Shown piece after piece: positions 1 to 6,297 of a stretch of 18,230 bases of DNA (the stretch's first letter is position 1; each line of letters opens with the position of its first letter). The stretch comes from Lentisphaeria bacterium (GTDB taxonomy: Bacteria > Verrucomicrobiota > Lentisphaeria > Victivallales > Victivallaceae). The DNA lies in the NCBI GenBank assembly GCA_900768515.1, contig CAAGDG010000171.1, forward strand, positions 1 through 18,230, in the 5' to 3' direction. A program made the translations under genes and the position numbers. A model generated the notes under the pieces. The model was given only the letters and a program-made list of their open reading frames with translations, was not told the origin of the DNA and ran no database searches.

Positions 1-17
1 CCACGAGCCGCTCCTCC
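1..17 (-). promoter_or_regulatory. Ribosome binding site and GTG start of a gene running off the left edge
   Basis: On the minus strand a strong Shine-Dalgarno GGAGGAG (17-11) is followed after six bases by GTG (4-2), so a third gene of the minus-strand cassette probably begins here and continues outside the window. It starts about 18 bases after the stop of the 48-residue gene. By analogy with Mu-like phage order (gp25, gp26, gp27) it could be a small-terminase/DUF3486-type gene, but no coding sequence is visible to test this. Confidence 0.45.
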
Positions 18-21
18 GATC

Positions 22-168
22 TCACACGGCCAGAACCTCTTCCTCCCCCGCAGCCGCCTTCACCAGGACCGGATGATGCAGCAATGTGTCAAGATCCTGG
101 TAGCCGCTGTAGTCGCACAACGCCGTCAGAATCGCGCGGCGCAAACGATAGATCCGCTTACCTGCCAT
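22..168 (-). CDS. Small phage-like hypothetical protein, 48 aa
   Basis: Short protein with a basic N-terminus (MAGKRIYRLRR) and a predicted helical body ending in an acidic, Ala-rich tail. The start at 168 is chosen because AGGAGG sits six bases upstream. A longer reading from 219 would run deeper into the upstream gene without such a site. The ATG lies 11 bases inside the end of the upstream coiled-coil gene, so the two are probably translationally coupled. The segment RRAILTALCDYSGY followed by a Leu-rich helix is loosely reminiscent of the Mu gp26-like phage proteins that follow gp25, but at 48 residues it is about half their length. The family call is weak. No catalytic motif is visible. 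Confidence 0.6.
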   Translation of the reverse strand: MAGKRIYRLRRAILTALCDYSGYQDLDTLLHHPVLVKAAAGEEEVLAV

Positions 169-571
169 GATATACCTCCTCCCGGAATTTCTGCACGCTG
201 TCGTAAAGATTGTGGGCAAAACTGCGGTTCTCCCCGCTCTCGGCCTTCAATGCCGCCACATCATCAGCCACTTTGTCCAGCTTGTCAGAAAGACGCGCCA
301 GCGTCCCGTTGATGTGCCGGAACTCCAGAGCAACTTCCCCTGGCCGGGACTGCTCCAGATGCAAATCCAGCTTCTCCTCCAGCTTCTGCAGCTTGTCGTT
401 CTCCAGCCGGGCCAGCTTCTCCGCCAGACCAATGCGCTCCCGCCGCTCCTCCTCCCGTTCTTCCTGCTCCCGATGAAGATGGTACTGGTAGGTCGCCAGT
501 ACCAGCGCACCCACCACGCCTCCCCCACCGGCAGCCCCCAGCGCCGCATTCCAGAACATCGTTAAATCCAT
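158..571 (-). CDS. Membrane-anchored coiled-coil protein, DUF2730 (Mu gp25)-like
   Basis: 137-residue protein. Residues about 5-27 form a Gly/Ala/Val-rich hydrophobic segment (one predicted membrane helix). A highly charged Glu/Arg/Lys-rich coiled coil follows from about 30 to 75, then a second helical stretch with LARLSDKLDKVADDVAALK. This layout, one N-terminal membrane helix plus coiled coil, matches the DUF2730 proteins of Mu-like phages, which lie just before the packaging genes. The start at 571 is preferred because GGAGGA lies about 10 bases upstream; an in-frame GTG at 616 would add 15 residues but has a poor site. It overlaps the next gene. The function of the family is not established to my knowledge. 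The call rests on architecture and neighbours, not on a recognised sequence motif. Confidence 0.6.
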   Translation of the reverse strand: MDLTMFWNAALGAAGGGGVVGALVLATYQYHLHREQEEREEERRERIGLAEKLARLENDKLQKLEEKLDLHLEQSRPGEVALEFRHINGTLARLSDKLDKVADDVAALKAESGENRSFAHNLYDSVQKFREEVYHGR

Positions 572-920
572 TGCAACTTCTTCCTCCGGTTTCACGGGAG
601 CATCGCCCGCCAACACCCCCGGTCCACGTCAATCACTCCCCCCAACCTTTCCCCTTTTTCCCCCCTTTTCGGCAACCGCAGCTTTAAAAAAATTTTTAAA
701 ATGGTTCAAGAGAAATCATTTGAGCCGTTCCGGACAAAGGAAACCCTTCCTCCACACAACGCTCCCCCCCTCACGCACAATCAGCGCAATTGCAGCTCCC
801 GACGCAGAAAAGAACAACGCCCACCCCTCGGACAACAAGGGGCAGGCGCCGGAAACAAGTCCGCTCTCCCCCGCAGGAAGCAACAACGCCACCGCGGCAG
901 ATCAGAAAAACTACAAACTT
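572..920. other. Gene-free stretch between the coiled-coil gene and the repressor gene
   Basis: About 350 bases with no convincing gene. Open frames here are proline- and arginine-rich, lack ribosome binding sites and run antisense into the repressor gene. The notable element is an AT-rich perfect palindrome at 683-700 (arms TTTAAAAA and TTTTTAAA around AA). It lies about 110 bases upstream of the minus-strand coiled-coil gene and could be part of its promoter or operator. A TTGAAC at 709-704 on the minus strand, with a weak TAAAGC 17 bases on, is a marginal promoter candidate. No terminator for the repressor transcript could be identified. Confidence 0.5.
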
Positions 921-1301
921 CTACATCTCTTCATCCAGAAAATTCAGAAAATTCAACCGCTCCTCCGGAGTAAGGCGATCACAGCGGCGAATCCTCCGCT
1001 CCAGCTCCCGAAGCTCCACCCACTCCCCACCCTCCCCGGAAAAAAAACGGCGGGGACCCCCGTCCCCGCCCCCACGCGCCTCCATATCCACACAAGCTCC
1101 TTTCTCCGGACTGAAAAACCGAATCCGCATCCCGGGAAACAACCGGCACAGTGTATTCAATGTGATGTTTCCAATCCGGAAACGCCCATTCAGGTAATCC
1201 GATATCCGACTCTGCGTCATCCGCGCCGACTCCGCCAACGCCCGCTGGGACCCCGCTCGACGTACCGCCTGACGCAACGCTTCCCTGACGATTTCTTCCA
1301 T
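921..1301 (-). CDS. XRE-family phage-type repressor, 126 aa
   Basis: DNA-binding transcription regulator. Residues about 13-42 carry a Cro/CI-type helix-turn-helix (SQRALAESARMTQSRISDYLNG). A short hydrophobic segment follows (about 44-60), then a Gly-rich linker and a charged helical C-terminus with WVELRELERRIRRC and LTPEERLNFLNFLDEEM that could mediate oligomerisation. There is no room for, and no sign of, an S24 self-cleaving peptidase domain, so induction by RecA-driven cleavage is unlikely. The start at 1301 is chosen over an ATG at 1313 because GGAGGT lies four bases before it. It is divergent from the Cro/Ner-like gene at 1469, and a perfect inverted repeat (1314-1345) abuts its start, which suggests autoregulation. 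It could instead be an antitoxin-type regulator. Confidence 0.8.
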   Translation of the reverse strand: MEEIVREALRQAVRRAGSQRALAESARMTQSRISDYLNGRFRIGNITLNTLCRLFPGMRIRFFSPEKGACVDMEARGGGDGGPRRFFSGEGGEWVELRELERRIRRCDRLTPEERLNFLNFLDEEM

Positions 1302-1313
1302 TCGCACCTCCAT

Positions 1314-1345
1314 TATAATATTAAAGGTTTTGCTTTAATATTATA
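1314..1345. promoter_or_regulatory. Perfect 13-bp inverted repeat, candidate operator
   Basis: TATAATATTAAAG (1314-1326) and its exact reverse complement CTTTAATATTATA (1333-1345) flank a six-base spacer. The repeat ends about 12 bases upstream of the repressor start codon. TATAAT hexamers on the minus strand (1345-1340 and 1317-1312) fall inside the arms, so a protein bound here would cover the repressor promoter. Symmetry, placement between divergent HTH genes and overlap with -10-like elements all fit an operator for the repressor or the Cro-like protein. As RNA it could also form a hairpin, but it lacks a following U-run on either strand. Confidence 0.65.
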
Positions 1346-1468
1346 CTAATTATACCATAAATCAATATTTTTTTATGAATTTTACGTACTTTTTAATTTG
1401 AAATTATATTTCTGTAAAATAGATTATATACCAATTACGATACTTTATCCCAAAAAGGAGATCACAGA
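1346..1468. promoter_or_regulatory. AT-rich divergent promoter region of the regulatory switch
   Basis: Strikingly AT-rich next to the GC-rich coding flanks. On the plus strand TTGAAA (1398-1403) is a -35 candidate with several AT-rich -10 candidates (TAAAAT 1415-1420, TATATA 1425-1430), none at ideal spacing. TAATTTGAAATTA (1394-1406) is a perfect small dyad over that -35. TATTT/AAATA arms (1407-1411 and 1417-1421) form another. ATTATAC is repeated directly at 1340-1346 and 1349-1355. The exact start sites cannot be fixed by eye. Confidence 0.45.
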
Positions 1469-1651
1469 ATGCCGCGACTGAAACGTATTCGAAAACAACG
1501 CAAACTCTCCCTGAAGGAAGTCGCAGAACGACTCGGCGTCTCCGCCCAGGCCGTCCGATACCTGGAGGTGCACGGAATCAAAAAACTCTCCACCGCCAAA
1601 AAATATGCCGAGGCTCTGGAGTGCTCCCCTTTCGAACTGGTCGAACTCTGA
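1469..1651 (+). CDS. Cro/Ner-like XRE-family DNA-binding protein, 60 aa
   Basis: Tiny single-domain helix-turn-helix regulator. A basic N-terminus (MPRLKRIRKQRKLSLKEVAE) leads into the HTH core LSLKEVAERLGVSAQAVRYLE, followed by two short helices typical of XRE domains (STAKKYAEALECSPFELVEL). At 60 residues it is the size of a phage Cro or a short antitoxin-type repressor. AAGGAG lies eight bases before the ATG. It is divergent from the larger repressor and lies 34 bases upstream of the double-HTH gene, which has the same AAGGAG and eight-base spacing, so the two plus-strand genes are probably one early operon. In a phage-type switch it would oppose the minus-strand repressor at the shared operator region; that role is inferred. 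Confidence 0.85.
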   Translation: MPRLKRIRKQRKLSLKEVAERLGVSAQAVRYLEVHGIKKLSTAKKYAEALECSPFELVEL

Positions 1652-1685
1652 ATACAACCAACATCAACCATAAGGAGACTTTATC

Positions 1686-2279
1686 ATGAACCAATTCGAC
1701 ATCATGGCCGAACTCGCCGCCGATTCCTCCAGCTGGATCGACATCGCCCACTACCCCCCGACCTCCCTCTGCCGCAAAATCCTGCTCCTCGCCGATTTTG
1801 CCGCAGACGATCCCCTCCGCTGGAATGTCTGCAGAACCCTCTTCGAACACCCGGAACTCTCCAGACGGGAAATCAGCGCCCTCTTCTCCTCCGGAACTTC
1901 CACCATCCAGCGGAAAACCACACCCGTCCCGATCGGCGACGGCGATCCCCTCCCGTCACAGCCCGGAGTTTTCCCAGCCGGCCACCACGCGGCCCCATTC
2001 ATGCCCCCCTTCTCCCTCTCCTACCGCCGCACGTGCCGACTCTGCAACTTCTCCGCCGGACAGCCGGTCCGGTGGAAGGCGATCCGGCTCGCCTACACCG
2101 GACCACGCATGACCCAGAAACAGATCGCGGAAATCTGCGGCGTCTGCGTCCGCACCATCCGAACCTACCTCGCCCCCGTCAACCTCTCCGATCCCGGAGA
2201 CTTTCTGACCATCCCGCTCTTCCATCCCGACGGCACACAGGAGCACCCCGAAAAATACCACGAACCTCTCGCCGGATAA
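1686..2279 (+). CDS. Protein with two related helix-turn-helix units, 197 aa
   Basis: I do not recognise a named family. Two similar units are visible. Unit 1 (about residues 27-75) has DPLRWNVCRTLFEHPELSRR and a helix pair ending STIQR. Unit 2 (about 118-165) has QPVRWKAIRLAYTGPRMTQK and ends RTIRTYL. Both share P(L/V)RW followed by an HTH of transposase or sigma-like type (S/T-x-x-x-I-A/S ... T-I-R/Q). Unit 2 also carries two Cys-x-x-Cys pairs (CRLC, CGVC) that could bind metal. The linker is rich in Pro/Gly. AAGGAG lies eight bases before the ATG. It is co-oriented with and 34 bases behind the Cro-like gene, so a regulatory or early phage function (activator, Ner-like) is the best inference. 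It stops just before the terminator of the convergent chromosomal operon. Confidence 0.75.
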   Translation: MNQFDIMAELAADSSSWIDIAHYPPTSLCRKILLLADFAADDPLRWNVCRTLFEHPELSRREISALFSSGTSTIQRKTTPVPIGDGDPLPSQPGVFPAGHHAAPFMPPFSLSYRRTCRLCNFSAGQPVRWKAIRLAYTGPRMTQKQIAEICGVCVRTIRTYLAPVNLSDPGDFLTIPLFHPDGTQEHPEKYHEPLAG

Positions 2280-2280
2280 T

Positions 2281-2316
2281 AAAAAAAAATCCCCCGCCGC
2301 AAAAAACGGCAGGGGA
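2281..2316 (-). terminator. Intrinsic terminator of the nusA-to-ligase operon
   Basis: Read on the minus strand, a GC stem (2315-2312 with 2294-2291, and 2310-2307 with 2299-2296, one C/A mismatch between, loop 2306-2300) is followed directly by a run of about nine T (2289-2281). It begins 47 bases beyond the stop of the aryl-CoA ligase gene. On the plus strand no T-run follows, so it is directional for the minus-strand operon. Confidence 0.85.
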
Positions 2317-2362
2317 ATCCCGGTCCTCGGAAACACTCCGGCCTCAGCCGGAACCCTCACGC

Positions 2363-3697
2363 TCAGTCACGCAGATTGCGGTGGTCGATCACCCGCTTCG
2401 CTTTGCCGGTAAAACGCTCCAGCGTGTTCGGCTCCACCAGCTCCACCATGAAGTGCAGCCCCGTGATCGCCGCAATCTCACGACCGATCCGATCCCGCAT
2501 CCGGTGCATCTCATCCATCTTGTCGGAGAAGTTCTCCGGACGGATCTCAACCTTCACCACCGCCTCGTCCAGATTGCCCGGACGCGACAGCTCGATCAGA
2601 AAATGCGGCGCAATCCCGTCCACCCGAAGCAGCGCTTCCTCAATCTGCGTCGGGAAGACATTCACTCCGCGGATGATCATCATGTCGTCGGAACGACCCT
2701 TCACCCAGCTCATCCGCATCGTCGTCCGCCCGCAGGGACACTCGTCACGGTAGAGACGCGCCAGGTCCCGCGTCCGGTAACGGATGATCGGACAAGCCTC
2801 CTTGGTCAGACTCGTGATCACAAGCTCGCCCTCTTCCCCTTCCGCCACCGGTTCCAGCGTCTTCGGATTCAGACACTCCACCAGGAAGTGATCCTCCTGA
2901 ATGTGCATCCCTGTCCGCGCCGCACACTCTCCGGCAACGCCGGGACCGATGATCTCCGACAGACCATAGTTGTTGAACGCGAAAATCCCCAGTTCCGACT
3001 CCACCGTGCGGCGCATCTCCTCCGTCCACGGCTCCCCGCCGAAATGGGCAAAACGAAGCGCCAGTTCCTCGTTGCGAATCCCCATCGACCGGATCGTCTC
3101 CGCCAGATTCAACGCATACGAAGGCGTGCAGATCAAGGTGTTGATCTGCGCATCCTTCAACAGCATGATCTGACGCTGCGTATTCCCGCTCGACGCCGGC
3201 AGAACCGCGGCCCCAACCCGCTCAATTCCACCGTGAAGACCGAAGCCGCCCGTGAACAATCCGTAGCCGAACGAAACCTGCACCAGCTGGTCACTCGTCA
3301 ACCCCCCCGCAACCAGAAAGCGCGCACACAGATTCGCCCACAGTTTCAGGTCGTTCTTCGTGTAGCCCACAAACGTCGGCTTGCCCGTCGTCCCGCTCGA
3401 CGCGTGAACCCGCGCCAGCTCCCCCCGCGGCACCGCAAAAAAACCGAAAGGATAATACTCCCGGAGATCCTGCTTGGTCGTGAAAGGCAACCGCTTCAGA
3501 TCATCCACCGTCCGGATCTGATCCGGCGTGATATTCTTTTCCGCAAATTTCCGCCGGTAAAAGGCAATCTTCTGCGCCTGTTCCACCGTACGCCGCAGAT
3601 GCGTGGCCTGCAACCCGGTCCGGTCCGACCGGCGCATGCACTCCGAGGCCGGATCAAAAATCCGGTTGGGTATCACAAACTCTGACATCTTTCCCAT
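2363..3697 (-). CDS. paaK: Phenylacetate/aryl-CoA ligase (PaaK family)
   Basis: Adenylate-forming enzyme joining an arylacetate (phenylacetate or indoleacetate type) to CoA with ATP, in the cytoplasm. At 444 residues it matches the family's usual length of about 430-445. Visible motifs are the phosphate-binding HASSGTTGKP (about 98-107), YGLSEIIGPG (about 244-253), RYRTRDLA (about 305-312) and the hinge KGRSDDMMIIRGVNVFP (about 331-347). A C-terminal PaaK_C-like region ends near FTGKAKRVIDHR, whose lysine suits the catalytic position. A second start at 3688 (MSEF) is possible; neither has a strong ribosome site. It is the last gene of the operon, 77 bases behind the ACT gene, with iorA and iorB upstream. 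This pairing is known for arylacetate assimilation or aryl-pyruvate oxidation. Substrate preference cannot be read from the sequence. Confidence 0.93.
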   Translation of the reverse strand: MGKMSEFVIPNRIFDPASECMRRSDRTGLQATHLRRTVEQAQKIAFYRRKFAEKNITPDQIRTVDDLKRLPFTTKQDLREYYPFGFFAVPRGELARVHASSGTTGKPTFVGYTKNDLKLWANLCARFLVAGGLTSDQLVQVSFGYGLFTGGFGLHGGIERVGAAVLPASSGNTQRQIMLLKDAQINTLICTPSYALNLAETIRSMGIRNEELALRFAHFGGEPWTEEMRRTVESELGIFAFNNYGLSEIIGPGVAGECAARTGMHIQEDHFLVECLNPKTLEPVAEGEEGELVITSLTKEACPIIRYRTRDLARLYRDECPCGRTTMRMSWVKGRSDDMMIIRGVNVFPTQIEEALLRVDGIAPHFLIELSRPGNLDEAVVKVEIRPENFSDKMDEMHRMRDRIGREIAAITGLHFMVELVEPNTLERFTGKAKRVIDHRNLRD

Positions 3698-3774
3698 GCT
3701 TCCATCCGGGCCGGCACTGCTTTCCCTTCCTTCCGCAGGGAGATTCCGGCCCTTCTCCCCCCAGCGGCTCCCTT

Positions 3775-4203
3775 TCAGCTGAACAACTCCTCCGCACGAA
3801 CCAGTTCAATCGGCTCCCCGCGCAGCTCCTCAATCGCCTTCTCCGGATTCTCAAACCGGAACACGATCACCGCCTTCTCTCCGCGGCCGAAGGTGAACGC
3901 ATACATGTACTCCACCGAAAGACCGTGCCGATCCAGAATCGTCAGAATGTCGGCAAGACCACCCGGACAATCCGGCACCGTCAGCGCCAGCACATCCGTG
4001 ATCTTCACCACAAATCCCGCCTCCTCCAGAACCCGGCGCGCCTCCTCATGCTCACGAACAAGAAGACGCAAAATCCCGAACTGCTGCGTGTCCGCCAGAG
4101 AAAGCGTCCGGATCGAAAGATTGTGCTTCTTCAATACCTGGCACACCGCATTGAGACTCCCGGGACGGTTCTCGACAAAAAGCGATAACTGTTTGATCGG
4201 CAT
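3775..4203 (-). CDS. Double ACT-domain protein, probable amino acid sensor
   Basis: 142 residues made almost entirely of two ACT domains in tandem: unit 1 about 4-66 (IKQLSLFVENRPGSLNAV) and unit 2 about 69-138 (VLALTVPDCPGGLADILTIL). ACT domains bind amino acids or similar small ligands at dimer interfaces, and no catalytic or DNA-binding domain is attached. The start at 4203 is supported by AGGAGG nine bases upstream; a longer frame to 4308 runs into iorB and is unlikely. It lies 17 bases after iorB and 77 before the ligase, an arrangement I know from other anaerobes with iorAB-paaK clusters. It may sense aromatic or branched amino acids and tune IorAB or the ligase; this is inference. Confidence 0.9.
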   Translation of the reverse strand: MPIKQLSLFVENRPGSLNAVCQVLKKHNLSIRTLSLADTQQFGILRLLVREHEEARRVLEEAGFVVKITDVLALTVPDCPGGLADILTILDRHGLSVEYMYAFTFGRGEKAVIVFRFENPEKAIEELRGEPIELVRAEELFS

Positions 4204-4220
4204 AATTCCTTCCCTCCTGG

Positions 4221-4694
4221 TTATTTTCCCTGACGCCCGAGCTCGAACATCTCCATATTCAACACATGCAACTTCTCCGGCAGAAAGGAACAGATCACCT
4301 CCCGCCAAAGTTCATCCGGAATGGAAAGGTGCACCGAAAGCGCACCCAGCATCATCGTATTCAACGCCTTCTGGTTCGACAGCTTATCCAGGGGAACCAT
4401 ATCGGTCGTGATCAGAACGCCACCCTCCTTCAGCTTGTGACGATTCACCTCCACCTGCGTCGGATCCATCACCACCAGATAGTCGCTCTCTCCCTCCGGA
4501 ACCATCGGACTGGCCACGTGATCCCCGAACCGAACCTCGCTCGAGACCGATCCGCCACGCTGACTCATCCCGTGAACCTCACTCTTCTTTACATCGTAAC
4601 CCGCACGGAACAGCACCTCCGCCAGAATGTCCGTCACCTTCAGCACGCCCTGGCCGCCAAGTCCCGAAACCGTGATGTTGACCGGCTTTCCCAT
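4221..4694 (-). CDS. iorB: Indolepyruvate oxidoreductase, beta (gamma-domain) subunit
   Basis: Small subunit of the 2-oxoacid oxidoreductase that interconverts arylpyruvates and arylacetyl-CoA plus CO2. The family hallmark GLGGQGVL is at 11-18, with SEVHGMSQRGGSVSSEVRFG (about 38-57) and a C-terminal PEKLHVLNMEMFELG. At 157 residues it is shorter than the 190-200 I expect. The shortfall appears to lie between GGVLITTDM and VPLDKLSNQKALN, where the usual insertion is reduced. The stop of iorA lies only three bases upstream of the ATG, so the subunits are probably coupled in translation and made in equal amounts. Confidence 0.93.
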   Translation of the reverse strand: MGKPVNITVSGLGGQGVLKVTDILAEVLFRAGYDVKKSEVHGMSQRGGSVSSEVRFGDHVASPMVPEGESDYLVVMDPTQVEVNRHKLKEGGVLITTDMVPLDKLSNQKALNTMMLGALSVHLSIPDELWREVICSFLPEKLHVLNMEMFELGRQGK

Positions 4695-4697
4695 AAC

Positions 4698-6284
4698 TCA
4701 ATTCTTCCCTTCGTAAGATTTGATCTTCGCCGCAGCAAGAATGCACGGACGACGGCAGATGATCACACTGCAGTCGTTCGACGAAAGCCGCGCCTTCAGC
4801 AGCTCCTCAAATTCCGCCGGCTTCAGCGTCGGATCGCAGACGTCTATGTGATCCACCCCGATCCCCGCGCACACCTTCTCCAGCGACACCGGCGTCGGTG
4901 CAGGCGTGTGATCCAGAAGACGGCCCGTGCCGGGATGCTCCTGCATCCCCGTCATCGCCGTGGTGCTGTTGTCCAGAATCAACACCACATGACCCGTCGG
5001 AGGACGGTTGTACACCATCTCCACGATCCCGTTCAGCCCCGTGTGCAGAAACGTCGAGTCCCCTATCACACTGACCACCCGGCGCGCTTCCGCTTCCGGA
5101 AGCACCTTGCGCAATCCAAGACCCACCGTCACGCTCGCACCCATGCAGACGCAGGTGTCCACCGCCTCGAACGGCGGAAGCACCCCCAGCGTGTAACAGC
5201 CGATGTCACCGGATACGATGCAGTTCAATTTCTTCAGCACCTCGTACGCGCGGCGGTGCGGACACCCCGGACACAGCTGCGGCGGACGACCCGCCGGCGC
5301 CGCCTCCTCCGGAGTCTGATCCCCGGCAAGCAGCTTCCGCACCCGGTTCACATTCAGCTCCCCGAAACGGAACATCTCCGCCTTGCCTTCCATCGGAATC
5401 CCGGCCGCCCGGATCGCCTCCTCCAGAATCGGATCGCCCTCTTCGACCACCACACAGCGGTCAACCGAATTCACAAACTCCCGGATCGTCTTCATCGGCA
5501 GCGGATAGCTCATCCCGATCTTCAGTACCGACGCCTCCGGCGCCGCATCCAGCACATGCTGGAAACTGATCCCGGAGGTGATCACGCCAAGCTGACGCGA
5601 ACCCTTCACACGCTTCGTGAATTCCCCCTTCTCGTTCAGCTCCTCCAGCTCGTGCAGCACCGCACGCAGCCGCCGGTGCGCCACCCGCGCATACGCCGGA
5701 ATCATCACGCTGCGCTTCGGATCCTTCTCAAAATGCGGTTCCCCGCCACGACCCGACTTGTCCCGGGTCAGAACACATTTCGAATGGCAGACCCGCGTCG
5801 TCACCCGGAACAGAACCGGCCGCCGATAACACTCCGACAATTCAAACGCACGAATCAGAAAATCGTAGCACTCCTGCGAATCCGAAGGCTCCAGCATCGG
5901 AACCCCGGCCGCTATCGCATAACGACGGTTGTCCTGCTCATTCTGGCTCGACGCCATCCCGGGATCATCCGCACTGACCACCACCAGCCCCCCCGGCGTT
6001 CCGGAGTAGGCGATCGTAAACAGAGGATCCGCCGCCACATTCAACCCCACATGCTTCATCGTGATCAACGACCGGCCGTTCCCAAACGCCACCCCGATGC
6101 CGACCTCAAGCGCCGTCTTCTCATTCGGCGCCCATTCCGCACGGCCCCCCAGCGCGTTGAATGTCTCCAGAATCTCGGAAGAGGGCGTCCCGGGATAGCC
6201 GACCCCGAGATTCACTCCGCAATCGATCGCCGCCATCGCAATCGCTTCGTTGCCACTGGCCAGCAGACGCTTCTTCTTTTCCAT
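4698..6284 (-). CDS. iorA: Indolepyruvate oxidoreductase, alpha subunit without ferredoxin domain
   Basis: Catalytic thiamine-diphosphate subunit, 528 residues from the start at 6284 (AGGAGA just upstream; an in-frame extension to 6338 lacks a site). The N-terminal pyrimidine-binding domain shows GYPGTPSSE (28-36) and NEK (53-55). The C-terminal TPP domain shows CPGCPHR (337-343), GDIGCYTLG (358-366) and GDS-TFLHTG through LDN (407-438), the thiamine-diphosphate/metal motif. The protein ends shortly after CRRPCILAAAKIKSYEGKN. The C-terminal module with two CxxCxxCxxxCP clusters found in classic IorA of about 600 residues is absent, and iorB begins three bases later, so no remnant is hidden downstream. 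Electrons would need another route, for example a separate ferredoxin. It follows the 494-residue unknown gene by 13 bases. Confidence 0.95.
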   Translation of the reverse strand: MEKKKRLLASGNEAIAMAAIDCGVNLGVGYPGTPSSEILETFNALGGRAEWAPNEKTALEVGIGVAFGNGRSLITMKHVGLNVAADPLFTIAYSGTPGGLVVVSADDPGMASSQNEQDNRRYAIAAGVPMLEPSDSQECYDFLIRAFELSECYRRPVLFRVTTRVCHSKCVLTRDKSGRGGEPHFEKDPKRSVMIPAYARVAHRRLRAVLHELEELNEKGEFTKRVKGSRQLGVITSGISFQHVLDAAPEASVLKIGMSYPLPMKTIREFVNSVDRCVVVEEGDPILEEAIRAAGIPMEGKAEMFRFGELNVNRVRKLLAGDQTPEEAAPAGRPPQLCPGCPHRRAYEVLKKLNCIVSGDIGCYTLGVLPPFEAVDTCVCMGASVTVGLGLRKVLPEAEARRVVSVIGDSTFLHTGLNGIVEMVYNRPPTGHVVLILDNSTTAMTGMQEHPGTGRLLDHTPAPTPVSLEKVCAGIGVDHIDVCDPTLKPAEFEELLKARLSSNDCSVIICRRPCILAAAKIKSYEGKN

Positions 6285-6297
6285 ATTTCTCTCCTGA

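Noticed and set aside
824..842. Possible hairpin CCCCT/AGGGG after the repressor gene
   Set aside because: Only a five-pair stem with a nine-base loop and no T-run on either strand.
937..954. Tandem AGAAAATTC repeat
   Set aside because: Lies inside the repressor gene and simply encodes a repeated Leu-Asn-Phe near its C-terminus.
720..1349. Long plus-strand open frame of 209 residues and overlapping ones
   Set aside because: Proline/arginine/threonine-rich composition, no ribosome binding site, antisense to the repressor gene and its own operator region. A shadow of GC-rich coding on the other strand.
2033..3685. 550-residue plus-strand open frame opposite the ligase gene
   Set aside because: Arg/His/Pro-rich antisense translation of the well-supported aryl-CoA ligase; no start site.
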